64,000 nucleotides of DNA from an uncultured Rubritalea sp. (GCA_937981665.1 CALJOJ010000021.1:1-64000); one strand, 5' to 3'. Shown: positions 35,028-44,650, counted from the first letter of the stretch. A program made the numbers and translations. The notes: generated by a model from the letters alone, not told the origin.

Positions 35028-37145
35028 TTACATTTTTAGTTTTAATTTTACTTTGTCAACTAGTTCGCCTATCTGCTGAGTTCTATCATACCCTCCGAAA
35101 CGAGATTCCTCATGTAGCGAAACCAGCTCTTTTAGCTTCGCAAACAACTGCTTATCCAACTTACCTTCTCCGCTATGAACCCACTGCTGGTATGTTCTAG
35201 AAACTGGCCGTGCCCCGATCACCTCTGTAAGCCCTCCTTCCAGCATCACTAACTCAGCAGAGATCTCATAGCCATAGTAATCAGGTAGCTTACCGTCCGA
35301 AACTACATCCAGCTCTTTGGCTTTAAATAAGCGATACGCCACCCACCCGAGCAATATCGCGCCTAAGCCCCAAAATATCATACCTACAAAAGACTTATTC
35401 TCTTCATCTGTTCTCCACATAAGGAAGTCTTGCTTAATGTTATGAAACCAATCGCGCATTCCTTGTGACCAGTCTGCCCCCTGATGGTCATTCTCAGCAC
35501 TTAGCCAATCTGGAGGAGTCAAATCCACAGTCTCCCATACTCCATCAATCCATACGCTACACCAAGCATGTGCATGTGTGCCACGCATGATCCAAGTATC
35601 ACCATCCCTTTCCCGAGCAACATACCCTACACAATAACGAGCAGGTACTCCCTGTTCTCTAAGCAGCAAAGCAGCGGTAGTAGCGAAATACTCACAATGA
35701 CCTTTCCTCACTCCATGCATAAAACGCTGGAGATCATTCCCCCTCACATCCACCTCTGGCATATCCATATACAGCGAGTACGTGAAATTACTGAAAAAGA
35801 ACTGGCGTATCGCTTCCACTTTTTCATCCGCAGATGAATAACTACTTAGCCCTATCTCTCGGCTGAGCTTCATCACATCGTCCGCATTTATAGTACTAAC
35901 TTGAAGATCCATGGCGTCAGGAGCCCTATCAAGAAGGTTCACATCAGCACCCCAGAGACGGTAATCAATGACCGCTTTTCTGTTAGACAACTGCAACACT
36001 CCTAGTGGATGCACCGCTGGTATCACATCAGAACCCGCCATATCACTGACCGCAAATAGCCCTCCTATAGAAGGAACCACACTCTGCTCACTAACAGTTC
36101 CTCTACTCCTAAGAGAATCCCCCATACCTCTAAGCCTCACTATCGCTTTCTCATTGTCACTAGAATCAAGTAACTCCTGATGCTCATTTCTGAAGACATA
36201 GACTCCCTCACCATTCGCCCCCACATCGATACCAGCACCACTATCAAAGGCAGCATTCATAGTTTCAAAACCTTCTTTTTCAGCTTTAAATTCATAACTC
36301 CAACCAACCCCATAACACTTGTTGAAGTTACTCATACGCAGATACTCCGGCACCTTATCACCCCACATCCGCCATTGAATATCCGCACTCTGCTTCACAT
36401 CACCAAGCTGCCCCAGATCAGAATAGAACGCAGACGAACCACGACCAACTTTACCTAAGCCCCCGTCACCTCTTCCCATATATGATTTATAAATATTAGC
36501 TAACTCAAGTTGCAAGTATGCGATAGACCCCATCATTATGGGAGCCACCCAGATCAAGCGCTTCCAGCTTAATCCACGCCTCACTCCTGCCGTCATAAAG
36601 ATCACCGCCACTAAGACAAGCATCGCTATATGAATAAACACATCCATACGTTCACTACAGCTAGCCACCACAATAGTAAGTAATATATAAGGGTATCCAG
36701 TATTGAGAACCTCATACTCCACTGGCCGTCCCTCTTTCATATCCTGCTTCATTCGCCTCCTAGCGAAGTAAAAAAAAGTATTAAGCTTCATCGACCTACT
36801 TCGTCCATACCGCTGCGCTAGCTCCACAGGCAGCAGGCACACAGGAAACCATTTATTCACATTATACAGACTATCCTGATCCACCTCACCCATCCAGACT
36901 AAGAATAACACAAAGCCCACTAACCCAAGTGATACATGAAAAGCCTTTAAATAAGCAGAATCATCAAAATCCCAATTCCACTTCACCCAGTTCTTCCCCT
37001 CTAAAATAACTGCCATGATAAGCGCCACAACCAGCTCTCCTGTCATCGCCCCCCAGTATAATAAAGTAACCCCTGCTAATAACCTAGGCGGCTCCATCAC
37101 ATAGGACTTCGCTTTATTAACAGTATTTGTAGAGGTTTTACTCAT
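35028..37145 (-). CDS. Membrane transglutaminase-like protein (TgpA-type)
   Basis: A 705-residue protein with several N-terminal membrane segments (about 25-220), a large external domain and one more membrane segment near residue 595 (FVGMIFWGLGAILLGWVAYRLF). The transglutaminase-like core shows the cysteine in KGHCEYFATTAALLLREQG, the histidine in GTHAHAWCSVW and the aspartate in VDLTPPD, a complete triad. This is the TgpA/DUF3488 arrangement; in many bacteria it neighbours a MoxR ATPase and a DUF58 protein, which are absent here. The acceptor substrate is unknown. Confidence 0.85.
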   Translation of the reverse strand: MSKTSTNTVNKAKSYVMEPPRLLAGVTLLYWGAMTGELVVALIMAVILEGKNWVKWNWDFDDSAYLKAFHVSLGLVGFVLFLVWMGEVDQDSLYNVNKWFPVCLLPVELAQRYGRSRSMKLNTFFYFARRRMKQDMKEGRPVEYEVLNTGYPYILLTIVVASCSERMDVFIHIAMLVLVAVIFMTAGVRRGLSWKRLIWVAPIMMGSIAYLQLELANIYKSYMGRGDGGLGKVGRGSSAFYSDLGQLGDVKQSADIQWRMWGDKVPEYLRMSNFNKCYGVGWSYEFKAEKEGFETMNAAFDSGAGIDVGANGEGVYVFRNEHQELLDSSDNEKAIVRLRGMGDSLRSRGTVSEQSVVPSIGGLFAVSDMAGSDVIPAVHPLGVLQLSNRKAVIDYRLWGADVNLLDRAPDAMDLQVSTINADDVMKLSREIGLSSYSSADEKVEAIRQFFFSNFTYSLYMDMPEVDVRGNDLQRFMHGVRKGHCEYFATTAALLLREQGVPARYCVGYVARERDGDTWIMRGTHAHAWCSVWIDGVWETVDLTPPDWLSAENDHQGADWSQGMRDWFHNIKQDFLMWRTDEENKSFVGMIFWGLGAILLGWVAYRLFKAKELDVVSDGKLPDYYGYEISAELVMLEGGLTEVIGARPVSRTYQQWVHSGEGKLDKQLFAKLKELVSLHEESRFGGYDRTQQIGELVDKVKLKLKM

Positions 37146-37230
37146 AGTCGAATTTCAAGAGTTATAACCTAAGCAAATTTCCCAGATAGAGCAAGTGACC
37201 ACTCAGCCTTTCGTCATAAATTTTGACACA

Positions 37231-37288
37231 AAAAAATACCAGCTTGTCAAACTGTGCTAAGCACGTTTAATAATCTGGTACCTTTTTG
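37231..37288 (-). terminator. Terminator after the CAP-domain lipoprotein gene
   Basis: On the minus strand GGTACCAG pairs with CTGGTA and is followed by TTTTTTT; a nested stem AAACGTGC/GCACAGTTT lies inside. It separates the CAP-domain gene from the transglutaminase gene. Confidence 0.75.
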
Positions 37289-37315
37289 AAACTATCCGCT
37301 AAATACAGTAGTTCT

Positions 37316-37900
37316 CTATCGTGCAAATACCTGAGTGGCGTAAACTGTACCATCACGGGAATCTACGGTAATCGCAACTCCAGTATGCGTATAATCACCG
37401 GTTAGATTATCAAAGTGTCCCTCAGAGCCTATCCATCCCTCTAAAAGGTTATCGGCAATCTCATCATTAGTAAATCCTCTATTAGCTCCAACATTTTCCC
37501 CATAGTTAGTATATCCACGGACAAATGACGCATCCGCTCTCAATAAAGCTCCGTTATGACTAATTGTAATATCACCTCCTACTGTAGCTAAATTGATCAT
37601 ACTCTCATTATGGGTTTCTGCCAATGCGCTCAATTCAGTATCAATGATGAGATCAGCAAGTCCATTTCGAGCTCTCTCTGCATTAATCCCTGCAAACACA
37701 GCTGCAACGTATTCCTCTTCAGCCGCATCATTCACAGTCTCAGAATCAAAATCAGCAGGACCAAAATCAACTGCTGCAGCTAAATCATCTGGAAGTTGAA
37801 CGTCTAATCCCGATGCTTCACTAATAACGTCTCCACCACCACTGTCACAACTCACCAAACCAAGAATACAAACAAACCCTATCATCTTAACTCCTCTCAT
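37316..37900 (-). CDS. CAP (SCP/PR1-like) domain lipoprotein
   Basis: A 194-residue predicted lipoprotein. The start is uncertain among three in-frame ATGs (37924, 37900, 37885); 37900 gives MRGVKMIGFVCILGLVSC, a short charged leader and a lipobox ending at Cys18. The 37885 ATG is preceded by an AGGAG, rare in this window. The CAP domain contains NAERARNGLADL, HNESMIN, SHNG, YGENVGANR and GWIGSEGHFDNLTGDYTHTGV, with the usual histidines and glutamate. CAP proteins are secreted and often of unknown role in bacteria. A TATAAT lies at 37909-37914 on the minus strand. Confidence 0.82.
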   Translation of the reverse strand: MRGVKMIGFVCILGLVSCDSGGGDVISEASGLDVQLPDDLAAAVDFGPADFDSETVNDAAEEEYVAAVFAGINAERARNGLADLIIDTELSALAETHNESMINLATVGGDITISHNGALLRADASFVRGYTNYGENVGANRGFTNDEIADNLLEGWIGSEGHFDNLTGDYTHTGVAITVDSRDGTVYATQVFAR

Positions 37901-38161
37901 AGTATTATATAATGTATATTTCATAATATCTAACACACTACTATAAATATAATCCACGTCAATGTATTTTAGAACCTCATTAGTCAACACCCAAAGAAAA
38001 ACCACTCAAAAAAAGCTCTATCCACTAGCTATTTAGCTAGTTACAACCCATATCACAGTATATAAATTTTTATGGATTCCAGCTTCGCAAGTATTACAAA
38101 TTTCCGTTTTACATCCGCAAAACTTCACCTATTCTATGAATAACAACAACATTACTTAACT

Positions 38162-38902
38162 ATGCAAGATTACACAAACCAAAATAACTCTAGCGAAAAC
38201 CCATACGCATCGCCATACTCTGTAGCATCCCAATCAGTGGACATCAGAGCCCAGTTCATCCGCAAAACCTACACCCACCTAGCAGGCGCTATCGCAGCCG
38301 TCATCGCTCTTGAGTACCTCTTCCTTCAGAGTGACATGATGGTAAACCTCGCTCTCAAGATGACTGGAGTTTGGTGGATGGTCTTAATAGCCTACATGGG
38401 AGTATCTCATATCGCCAATAAGTGGGCAATGAGTAACACATCCGTCCAAAAACAATATGCAGGTTTAGGTATCTATGTAGTAGCTCAAGCTATCTTACTA
38501 CTACCAATGATCTACATCGCTACTGCCTACCTTGGTGACCATAGCATCGTTATGAAAGCAGGCGGACTCACTGCTGCAATGTTAGCTGGCATTACACTCG
38601 TTGCCTTCACTACGAAAAAGGACTTCTCTTTCCTAGGCGGCATCCTTAAAGTTGGTGGATTCATAGCCATGGGACTCATCGCTCTCTCATTCATTCCTGG
38701 AATAAACCTCGACTTAGGTATGTGGTTCTCTGCAGCCATGGTATTATTTGCTTCAGGAAGCGTACTCCACTCTACGAGCAACATCATTCACCACTACAAC
38801 ACAAACCAGCACGTAGCAGCGTCACTCAGTCTATTCGCCTCAGTAGCACTTCTCTTCTGGTACGTCCTCAGAATCCTCATGTCACTTGCTAGTAGCGACT
38901 AA
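38162..38902 (+). CDS. Bax inhibitor-1/YccA family membrane protein
   Basis: A 246-residue inner-membrane protein with seven hydrophobic segments after a polar 30-residue N-terminus. The pattern FIRKTYTHLAGAIAAVIALEY at the first segment and the last, charged-poor, segments with HVAASLSLFASVALLFWYVLRILM fit the TMBIM/UPF0005 family. Family members can act as pH-sensitive calcium leaks (YetJ) or associate with FtsH (YccA). It is a single gene closed by a terminator at 38931. Confidence 0.88.
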   Translation: MQDYTNQNNSSENPYASPYSVASQSVDIRAQFIRKTYTHLAGAIAAVIALEYLFLQSDMMVNLALKMTGVWWMVLIAYMGVSHIANKWAMSNTSVQKQYAGLGIYVVAQAILLLPMIYIATAYLGDHSIVMKAGGLTAAMLAGITLVAFTTKKDFSFLGGILKVGGFIAMGLIALSFIPGINLDLGMWFSAAMVLFASGSVLHSTSNIIHHYNTNQHVAASLSLFASVALLFWYVLRILMSLASSD

Positions 38903-38930
38903 ACATTAGATTCTAAATAATACACACTCT

Positions 38931-38966
38931 TAAAGCACCACAGCACACTGATCGTGGTGCTTTTTT
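38931..38966 (+). terminator. Rho-independent terminator after the Bax inhibitor-1 gene
   Basis: AAAGCACCAC and GTGGTGCTTTTTT form a strong stem-loop with a run of six T, 30 bp past the stop. Confidence 0.92.
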
Positions 38967-39076
38967 ATGTAGTAGATTCAACAAACACCTTAAAAAGCCG
39001 AATTTACTCACACTTTCTAGTTGCCAAAACTGAGATTCCCCACTATCAAAACCACTCAGAACAATCCAATTTCAAT

Positions 39077-39232
39077 ATGTCAAAGCATTCAAGTCTCAAA
39101 GCACAAGGTAGCGCTCAAGGTAAGCGATCAGTTATGAAGCGATTCGAGCGCGTAAAAGCACTCAAAGAGCAAGGTAAATGGGCAGAAGGTCAGTCACCGA
39201 CTGGTCTCCCTAAAACTAAGGTTACTGACTAG
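39077..39232 (+). CDS. Small basic protein of the PVC superphylum
   Basis: A 51-residue, strongly basic protein (MSKHSSLK..., VMKRFERVKALKEQGKW, GLPKTKV). It matches the TIGR04137 'small basic protein' family, known only from Chlamydiae, Verrucomicrobia and Planctomycetes; the hallmarks are the SLK start, the R-x-ER-x-x-LKE core, the W-x-EG and the closing GLPK(T/V)KV. Its job is unknown; charge suggests nucleic-acid or ribosome binding. The ATG at 39077 is taken because upstream in-frame codons run back into the preceding terminator. It has its own terminator at 39321. Confidence 0.9.
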   Translation: MSKHSSLKAQGSAQGKRSVMKRFERVKALKEQGKWAEGQSPTGLPKTKVTD

Positions 39233-39320
39233 TTATACGTCACAGCTAATTTATTAGCTCACGTACACACTATTCAATCCCTAGCTTTATCTATTTAGAT
39301 CCGACCGATCAAAATTTTCA

Positions 39321-39364
39321 TTAGCCCGCTGAGCGATCCATTCGCCCTGCGGGCTTTATTTTCT
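39321..39364 (+). terminator. Rho-independent terminator after the small basic protein gene
   Basis: AGCCCGC (39323-39329) pairs with GCGGGCT (39349-39355), followed by TTATTTTCT. The loop is long (19 bases). Confidence 0.75.
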
Positions 39365-39419
39365 ATATGATCTAGCACAGAGCCACACTAAGAGAGAGCC
39401 ACATTACAATAAGCACACC

Positions 39420-40349
39420 ATGCCCACACCAGAAGACCAACCACAGCCTGAGAAATTAGAAATTCAACCACAAGTACATGAGCAAGATGACATGGAGCTT
39501 GAGGAATTTCGCCTAAACCGTTACCTCGCAGCTTGCGGTATCGACTCACGTAGAAAGTGTGATGACCTCATCCAGAAAGGGCTCGTCTATGTCAATGGTT
39601 ACGTCTGTAAAGACCTCTCACAGAAAGTCACTACAGATGACTTCGTCAAGATCGACAACAAGCGTGTACTTCCAAAGCAGCTCAAGACCATCATCTTTAA
39701 CAAGCCTAGAGGCTGCGTCTGCACAAAGAACGACGAACTAAAACGAGAAACTATTTATGAATACCTACCTCCTACACTCAAACACCTGAACCATGTAGGC
39801 AGACTAGATCAAGACTCAGAAGGACTCCTCGTCCTCACTAATGATGGAGAGCTAGCGCAACGTCTCGCTCACCCATCTCAAAAGCTAGAGAAAGAATACC
39901 TCGTTACTACCAACCAAGCATACGACAACGAAGTATTAGACACATTCCTACGTGGAGTATTCATCGGTAAAGGCATGCCCCGCGCTAAAGCCAAGTCAGT
40001 GAAACGTCTATCACCTAGAAGAATGCTCATCACCCTAGAGACTGGCATGAAACGCCAGATTCGCCTCATGTGCAAAGCACTTCACCTCAACGTCACCCGC
40101 CTCGTCAGAGTGCGCATCGGTATGATTATCGATACAGGACTCGAGCCTGGCCGATGGGCTGAACTCAGTGAAGAAGATCTAGAGATGCTCCAGACCAATC
40201 CTAAAGAACTACTCAATGGATACCACAGCACCCCGACCAAGTCTAAAAAACAAACACAGCGTGGTCTAAGTGGAAACGGTAAGCCGAAACGAAGCTCTAA
40301 TTCCTCGCACTCTACATCTAAGAACAAGTCATACAAACGTAGGAAGTAA
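39420..40349 (+). CDS. rluB: RluB-family 23S rRNA pseudouridine synthase
   Basis: A 309-residue enzyme with an S4 domain (about 30-75, RLNRYLAACGIDSRRKCDDLI) and a PUS domain with the catalytic aspartate in HVGRLDQDSEGLLVLTNDGEL and the conserved LETGMKRQIRLMCKAL block. The layout and length fit RluB, which makes pseudouridine 2605 of 23S rRNA; RluE/RluF or YlmH-like relatives are less likely. A basic, Ser/Lys-rich tail (SKKQTQRG...KSYKRRK) extends past the domain. It stands alone between two terminator-flanked units. Confidence 0.88.
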   Translation: MPTPEDQPQPEKLEIQPQVHEQDDMELEEFRLNRYLAACGIDSRRKCDDLIQKGLVYVNGYVCKDLSQKVTTDDFVKIDNKRVLPKQLKTIIFNKPRGCVCTKNDELKRETIYEYLPPTLKHLNHVGRLDQDSEGLLVLTNDGELAQRLAHPSQKLEKEYLVTTNQAYDNEVLDTFLRGVFIGKGMPRAKAKSVKRLSPRRMLITLETGMKRQIRLMCKALHLNVTRLVRVRIGMIIDTGLEPGRWAELSEEDLEMLQTNPKELLNGYHSTPTKSKKQTQRGLSGNGKPKRSSNSSHSTSKNKSYKRRK

Positions 40350-40382
40350 TTCACTTCTCCACGCCTTTACCTCCCATAAGCT

Positions 40383-41669
40383 CTACCTCTGGAGAGCCCT
40401 AAGCCTCTCCGGATAATCTTCGGTAAATCCCCAGAACACACCGTCTGCGCTTTTAACTAGCCCTCTTTCGGCAGCATTGACGACACTTCCTCCTAATAAA
40501 ATATCTGAGCTCACCCACGGATCTCTATGGAAATAACCGTGACCTAACAGACTGCCATACTTACTCTGCGGCACCGTCACATCCACTATCTGTAGATTAG
40601 TAGACAACTTCAGCGCCGCCTTCTCCCAGTCGGTCAGCTTGCCCATCGCACTACCCACCCGGTTCGCACCGAATAATTTACCAGATACAGCTAGCGCCTT
40701 ATCCTTCGGGTACGCATACACCGTCACATTTGCCGCCATTTCAAAGAAGCGATCAAACACCGCATTCATAAAGCGCATCGAGTCCATATCTGGCGCAGCT
40801 AACACCAACTGACTGATCTTATACTTCTCTAGTAGCTGCTCAGCACTCAGCCCTTTATTCATCAGCCTCAGTTCCTTAAGTGCATTCACGACAATAGGAT
40901 TACCCGCACTGTGCGCAATGATACGCACACTCTCAGCACCCGTCATCTGCCCTACCCTACTCACAAAGCTCCTGAACAATCTCGTACTGTGCTCCGCATT
41001 ACCTTTATCCTTAAAATACCCTAACAGCTTACCAGCCGACGGCCACTCGTAGTTTACCACAGCCCCCTGTCTACCAGCGTAATGATACATCTCGCCCAAT
41101 AGCTCAGTATTCTCCACCAAACTCGTATTATAACCATGCACAAACACAGTTAACTCCTTAAGCTTACTTCGCTTCATCTCAGCACCCAAGCGCTTCAACC
41201 AAGCATTATTTCCAAACTCACGCTTCTTATCCTCACGTGATGAAAACGGCGTTAGCTTTGGGCTTTCAAACATCGTGATAGACTCCATCTCCACCTTCGT
41301 TTTCTTACGCTTCACCACATTCCTTGACTCTACGAGCACCACATCTGGCGTCGTATTTTTACCAATAGAAACCTCAGCCATTGCCAAGTAAGGAACCAGT
41401 TCAGCGCTACGTTTATTTCCAAATGGATCAACCCTATCGCCATGCGGATCTAGGTTTCTACTACTACAGATAAATACCGGTACAAACTTACGCAGTTCAT
41501 CCTCATCTAGATCCCCGTTCTGTAAATACTTACCATAAACGATCGCCAGCGGAGTAGGCGCAAGCACCGTCTTACCAGGCGTCGCAAACGGTGAAGAACA
41601 GCTAGTAACAAACAACACCACCAATACTAGTGTAAAAAAAGCACTACAAAATCTCATCATTAGACTCAT
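40383..41669 (-). CDS. DUF900 alpha/beta-hydrolase lipoprotein
   Basis: A 428-residue lipoprotein: the leader ends VLFVTSC (lipobox), so the mature chain starts at Cys24-25. The domain is a DUF900-type alpha/beta hydrolase: the oxyanion strand is ELTVFVHGYNTSL, the nucleophile elbow is RIIAHSAGNPIVV (Ser in AHSAG instead of GHSMG), then LAAPDMDSMRF and a C-terminal HGYFHRDPWVSSD with the likely catalytic histidine. It is probably on the periplasmic side of the outer membrane. Substrate unknown. It is 30 bp past the convergent rluB gene. Confidence 0.8.
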   Translation of the reverse strand: MSLMMRFCSAFFTLVLVVLFVTSCSSPFATPGKTVLAPTPLAIVYGKYLQNGDLDEDELRKFVPVFICSSRNLDPHGDRVDPFGNKRSAELVPYLAMAEVSIGKNTTPDVVLVESRNVVKRKKTKVEMESITMFESPKLTPFSSREDKKREFGNNAWLKRLGAEMKRSKLKELTVFVHGYNTSLVENTELLGEMYHYAGRQGAVVNYEWPSAGKLLGYFKDKGNAEHSTRLFRSFVSRVGQMTGAESVRIIAHSAGNPIVVNALKELRLMNKGLSAEQLLEKYKISQLVLAAPDMDSMRFMNAVFDRFFEMAANVTVYAYPKDKALAVSGKLFGANRVGSAMGKLTDWEKAALKLSTNLQIVDVTVPQSKYGSLLGHGYFHRDPWVSSDILLGGSVVNAAERGLVKSADGVFWGFTEDYPERLRALQR

Positions 41670-41749
41670 AAACTAAAGACCACACTCTCCCACGACAACA
41701 CAAAAGCATACCTCCAGAGAAAACCTTATCTTCAGAGACCAAAAAAATA

Positions 41750-42205
41750 CTACAAACTATACTCCGCCCAAGAACTCGTAGTCTCCCAGATCCTTACAGT
41801 CTTCAGTCTCACCTCCGCGCGCACCGGATACTCATCATCAGGATTATCCACATGATGCGCTAACTCCTTCGCCGTGTGATCAAAAATAGTCCGCGCCATC
41901 ACCTCAGTCGTAGGATCTTCATTCTCAAACCCAATAATACGGTCACCATAAGCATCCTTGAAAAACTCAAACTTAGGATCAGAAGTATTCATACATAATG
42001 CATGATCATAAGTATCAATAAACTCTTCCACCATATGCTTCACCAGCTTAAAATCAAACACCATCTCATGATCATCTAGCGTATCCGCCTCAAACATCAA
42101 CTCAACTTTGCGTGTATGCCCATGTGGAAAACGGCATTTATCTGGGTGCTTGGAGAGCAGGTGACCATTCTCCACTTCGATCATTTTACAAATTCTGTAA
42201 GGCAT
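41750..42205 (-). CDS. queD: 6-carboxy/6-pyruvoyl-tetrahydropterin synthase family protein
   Basis: A 151-residue T-fold enzyme. The zinc histidines are His15 (ENGHLL), His28 and His30 (FPHGH), and the catalytic cysteine is Cys24 in DKCRFPHGH. E-x-T near the C-terminus (VRIWETTSSWAEY) is also conserved. QueD makes 6-carboxytetrahydropterin for queuosine. The rest of the pathway (queC, queE) is not in the window, so it could be a pterin-pathway relative. The spacing ENGH...KHPDKC is a few residues longer than in E. coli QueD. Confidence 0.85.
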   Translation of the reverse strand: MPYRICKMIEVENGHLLSKHPDKCRFPHGHTRKVELMFEADTLDDHEMVFDFKLVKHMVEEFIDTYDHALCMNTSDPKFEFFKDAYGDRIIGFENEDPTTEVMARTIFDHTAKELAHHVDNPDDEYPVRAEVRLKTVRIWETTSSWAEYSL

Positions 42206-42534
42206 AGTTCTTAAGGTGTGTTGTTGACATTCATTAAGCCGACAAACACAGAAATTGAAAGTGTATTCTTCCGCCAGCCCCGTTTCTTTGTTAAACTGAC
42301 AACCATGATAAACCCCTACTCATGCTAGCGACTCTATCCACCAGCATACGCTACGCTACTCCAGTTAAGAAACCCTCAGCAGACCTAACACATCTCATCT
42401 TTCAGATTCCCAAACCCAACAAATAATCTTCATCTCAACACTAACGCAATTTTCTTGTATTAAGCATTTTTATAACCGACACTTCCGCCCATCTTGGAAG
42501 TTTAATCACAGGCTTCTTTAGAGAAAAATTTTCT
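42206..42534. other. Gene-free stretch between queD and the metal transporter operon
   Basis: 329 bp with no open frame that looks coding. Two small structures are seen: a hairpin ACTTCC...GGAAGT (42481-42502) and a 13-bp near-palindrome AGAAAAATTTTCT (42522-42534) that touches the next ATG and could be an operator of the transporter. No known metal-regulator box was recognised. Confidence 0.4.
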
Positions 42535-43008
42535 ATGAAAGGATCACCCATTTTAGCCACTGCGCTTGCCTGTTTCATCATGCTCAGCATGTATGTCGGG
42601 ATGCGTTTGGTCTTTTCTCAAGACGGTGATAAAGCTACTGATGCATCATCGGAGGACAACACCTCTAAGCAGCCAGCACTCGACACTGTCACAGCATACG
42701 CCGACCTCTACTTTTCTGCTAAACCACAAAGCCTCGTCATCAGTCACCCAGCTACTGACACTCCCCTACTTGCACTAAATAATCCAGACGCATTCGAGTG
42801 GAACGGCGAAATCCAGCTCCCTAATAACCTCACTGAAGAACTCGAAATCCTCTGTAAAGTAAAATGGGATAACCCACAAGATGGCTACCAGTTCATCCAG
42901 ATCACACTCTCACCAGACGGACTCGATGACCAAAGCCAGACTCTCCGCGCAGAAGGTGACATCACTGACATCATGAATTTTCAATGGAAGGAGACCCCCA
43001 GTGAATAA
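42535..43008 (+). CDS. Anchored hypothetical protein of the metal ABC operon
   Basis: A 157-residue protein with one N-terminal segment (ILATALACFIMLSMYVGMRLVF) and a polar, acidic periplasmic part (SQDGDKATDASSEDNTS...). The domain ends DDQSQTLRAEGDITDIMNFQWKE and shows no family I know. It overlaps the ABC ATPase start by 8 bp, so they are translationally coupled. It is too small to be a zinc/manganese solute-binding protein and has no His-rich loop; a helper role for the transporter is inferred from position only. Confidence 0.7.
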   Translation: MKGSPILATALACFIMLSMYVGMRLVFSQDGDKATDASSEDNTSKQPALDTVTAYADLYFSAKPQSLVISHPATDTPLLALNNPDAFEWNGEIQLPNNLTEELEILCKVKWDNPQDGYQFIQITLSPDGLDDQSQTLRAEGDITDIMNFQWKETPSE

Positions 43009-43789
43009 ACCAAAATCAACCTCAAATCCAGACACACACGAGGACCACTCATGCTGCGCGCACCACGATCACCATCATGACATCGTAGTCGAAAACCTCA
43101 CCGTCAAATACCGCGGTCTAACAGCTCTAGAAGATATCAGTTTCAATACATCTTGCGGTAACAGGCTCGCCCTTATCGGCCCTAATGGAGCAGGTAAATC
43201 AACTTTACTAAAAGCCATCGCTGGACTCGTTAAGAAATCCTCAGGTAACATCCAATGGCGCGGCACTGCTGTCCGTAAATGGTCCAGCGAGTTCGCCTAT
43301 TTGCCTCAGCGCGAAGAAGTCGACTGGAACTTCCCCATCACCGTCCGCGGACTAGTAGAGATGGGCCGCTACCCACAACTAGGTATGTGGAATAAATTTT
43401 CTAATAAAGATCGAGAAGCCGTAGATAACGCACTCGAATCGCTCGCTCTAACAGATCTACAAAACCGTCAAATCAAGCAGCTCTCTGGCGGCCAACAACA
43501 AAGAGCCTTCATAGCCCGCGCCATCGCACAGGAAGCACACGTTCTCCTGCTCGACGAGCCATTTACAGGTCTCGATAGAACCACAGCCCAGACTCTGAGC
43601 GATCTCATGCACAAGCTCGCCGGTGAAGGAAGACTCATCATCGCCTCCCATCACGACATGCACTCAGCCAAGGAGCTCTTCAATCAAGTCCTGCTCATCA
43701 ACCGTGAAAACATCGCCTTCGGTGATAGCCAAGAGCTAATCACTGACAAGCTGTTAGAGACCACGTTTAACTCAAGTATATCACACTAA
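43001..43789 (+). CDS. ATPase of a zinc/manganese-type metal ABC transporter
   Basis: A 262-residue ABC ATPase. Walker A GPNGAGKST (60-68), signature LSGGQQQR and Walker B LLLDEPFTGLD are intact, and the core looks like ZnuC/MntB. Before it is an unusual His/Cys-rich leader (residues 11-26: DTHEDHSCCAHHDHHH), which could bind metal and sense it. The start is GTG at 43001, overlapping the preceding gene. The permease follows after 2 bp. Metal specificity cannot be told from sequence; Zn, Mn or Fe are possible. Confidence 0.88.
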   Translation: MNKPKSTSNPDTHEDHSCCAHHDHHHDIVVENLTVKYRGLTALEDISFNTSCGNRLALIGPNGAGKSTLLKAIAGLVKKSSGNIQWRGTAVRKWSSEFAYLPQREEVDWNFPITVRGLVEMGRYPQLGMWNKFSNKDREAVDNALESLALTDLQNRQIKQLSGGQQQRAFIARAIAQEAHVLLLDEPFTGLDRTTAQTLSDLMHKLAGEGRLIIASHHDMHSAKELFNQVLLINRENIAFGDSQELITDKLLETTFNSSISH

Positions 43790-43791
43790 CT

Positions 43792-44619
43792 ATGGACATC
43801 CTAGCTAACATAGACCTACTGGCTGCGCCCTTCGTCGGCGCTACCGTGATTGGCTTTGCCAATGGATTCTTCAGTGGTTTCGTTAACCTTCGCCGCAGTG
43901 CGCTATCCGTCTCTGCACTTGCGCACACCATGCTACCAGGTATCGCACTTGCCGTCCTCATCACCCAGCAGCTCACTCAAGCCAATGCCTTTCTGGGCGC
44001 ATTACTCGCTTGTATCCTCGTCGGTCTTGGCTCCGTTCTCGTAAGCAGAAATTCTCGCATCCCTGAGAGTACAGCACTAGCGGTCCTCTATACTGCCGCC
44101 TTCTCTGCTGGCATCGCCATCCTGCCACACTTACCAGTAGTCGCATCTCTCGAAAGCTGGCTTTTTGGTGATCTAAGCCTCATGTCACCCCGTGACTTAA
44201 ACTTCATCTTCATCATCAGTACCCTAAGCCTAGCATTGTGTAATCTCTTCATGCGCCCACTTTTACTCACCATGTTTGAGCCAAACGTAGCGTCCGCCCA
44301 AGGAGTACCTGTTAGAGCCATGCAGTATCTCATTTTCACCCTTCTCATCCTAATGCTCGTCGCATCTCTTCAGGCAGTCGGTAGTGTGCTTTCCGTTTCT
44401 CTTCTCGTAGCGCCATCAGCCATCATGCTGCTATTTACAGATAACACCAAGAGCTTGTTCTGGGGTGGAGCCATCGTCGGAGCTGTCTCTGGTGCAGGTG
44501 GTGTGGCGCTCAGCCATCTCGTCAACATCCATGCAGGGCAAGCTATAGTAATCCTCCTAGGTATTATATTCTTGCTCGCCTTCACCTTCAGCCCTCGCTA
44601 CGGTATCCTAAAAAAATAA
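43792..44619 (+). CDS. Permease of a zinc/manganese-type metal ABC transporter
   Basis: A 275-residue ABC-3 family membrane protein with eight to nine segments. The conserved FFSGFVNLRRSALSVSALAHTMLPGIALA near the N-terminus and LQAVGSVLSVSLLVAPSAIMLLFT in the middle are the ZnuB/MntC marks. It begins 2 bp after the ATPase. No solute-binding protein gene is next to either, although the anchored protein at 42535 precedes them. crcB follows after 31 bp and may be on the same transcript. Confidence 0.9.
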   Translation: MDILANIDLLAAPFVGATVIGFANGFFSGFVNLRRSALSVSALAHTMLPGIALAVLITQQLTQANAFLGALLACILVGLGSVLVSRNSRIPESTALAVLYTAAFSAGIAILPHLPVVASLESWLFGDLSLMSPRDLNFIFIISTLSLALCNLFMRPLLLTMFEPNVASAQGVPVRAMQYLIFTLLILMLVASLQAVGSVLSVSLLVAPSAIMLLFTDNTKSLFWGGAIVGAVSGAGGVALSHLVNIHAGQAIVILLGIIFLLAFTFSPRYGILKK

Positions 44620-44650
44620 ATTCTCTCCCTTATTTTCATCTCTACATCAT

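Noticed and set aside
44620-44650. Fluoride riboswitch before crcB
   Set aside because: The gap is only 31 bp and lacks the conserved core of that riboswitch.
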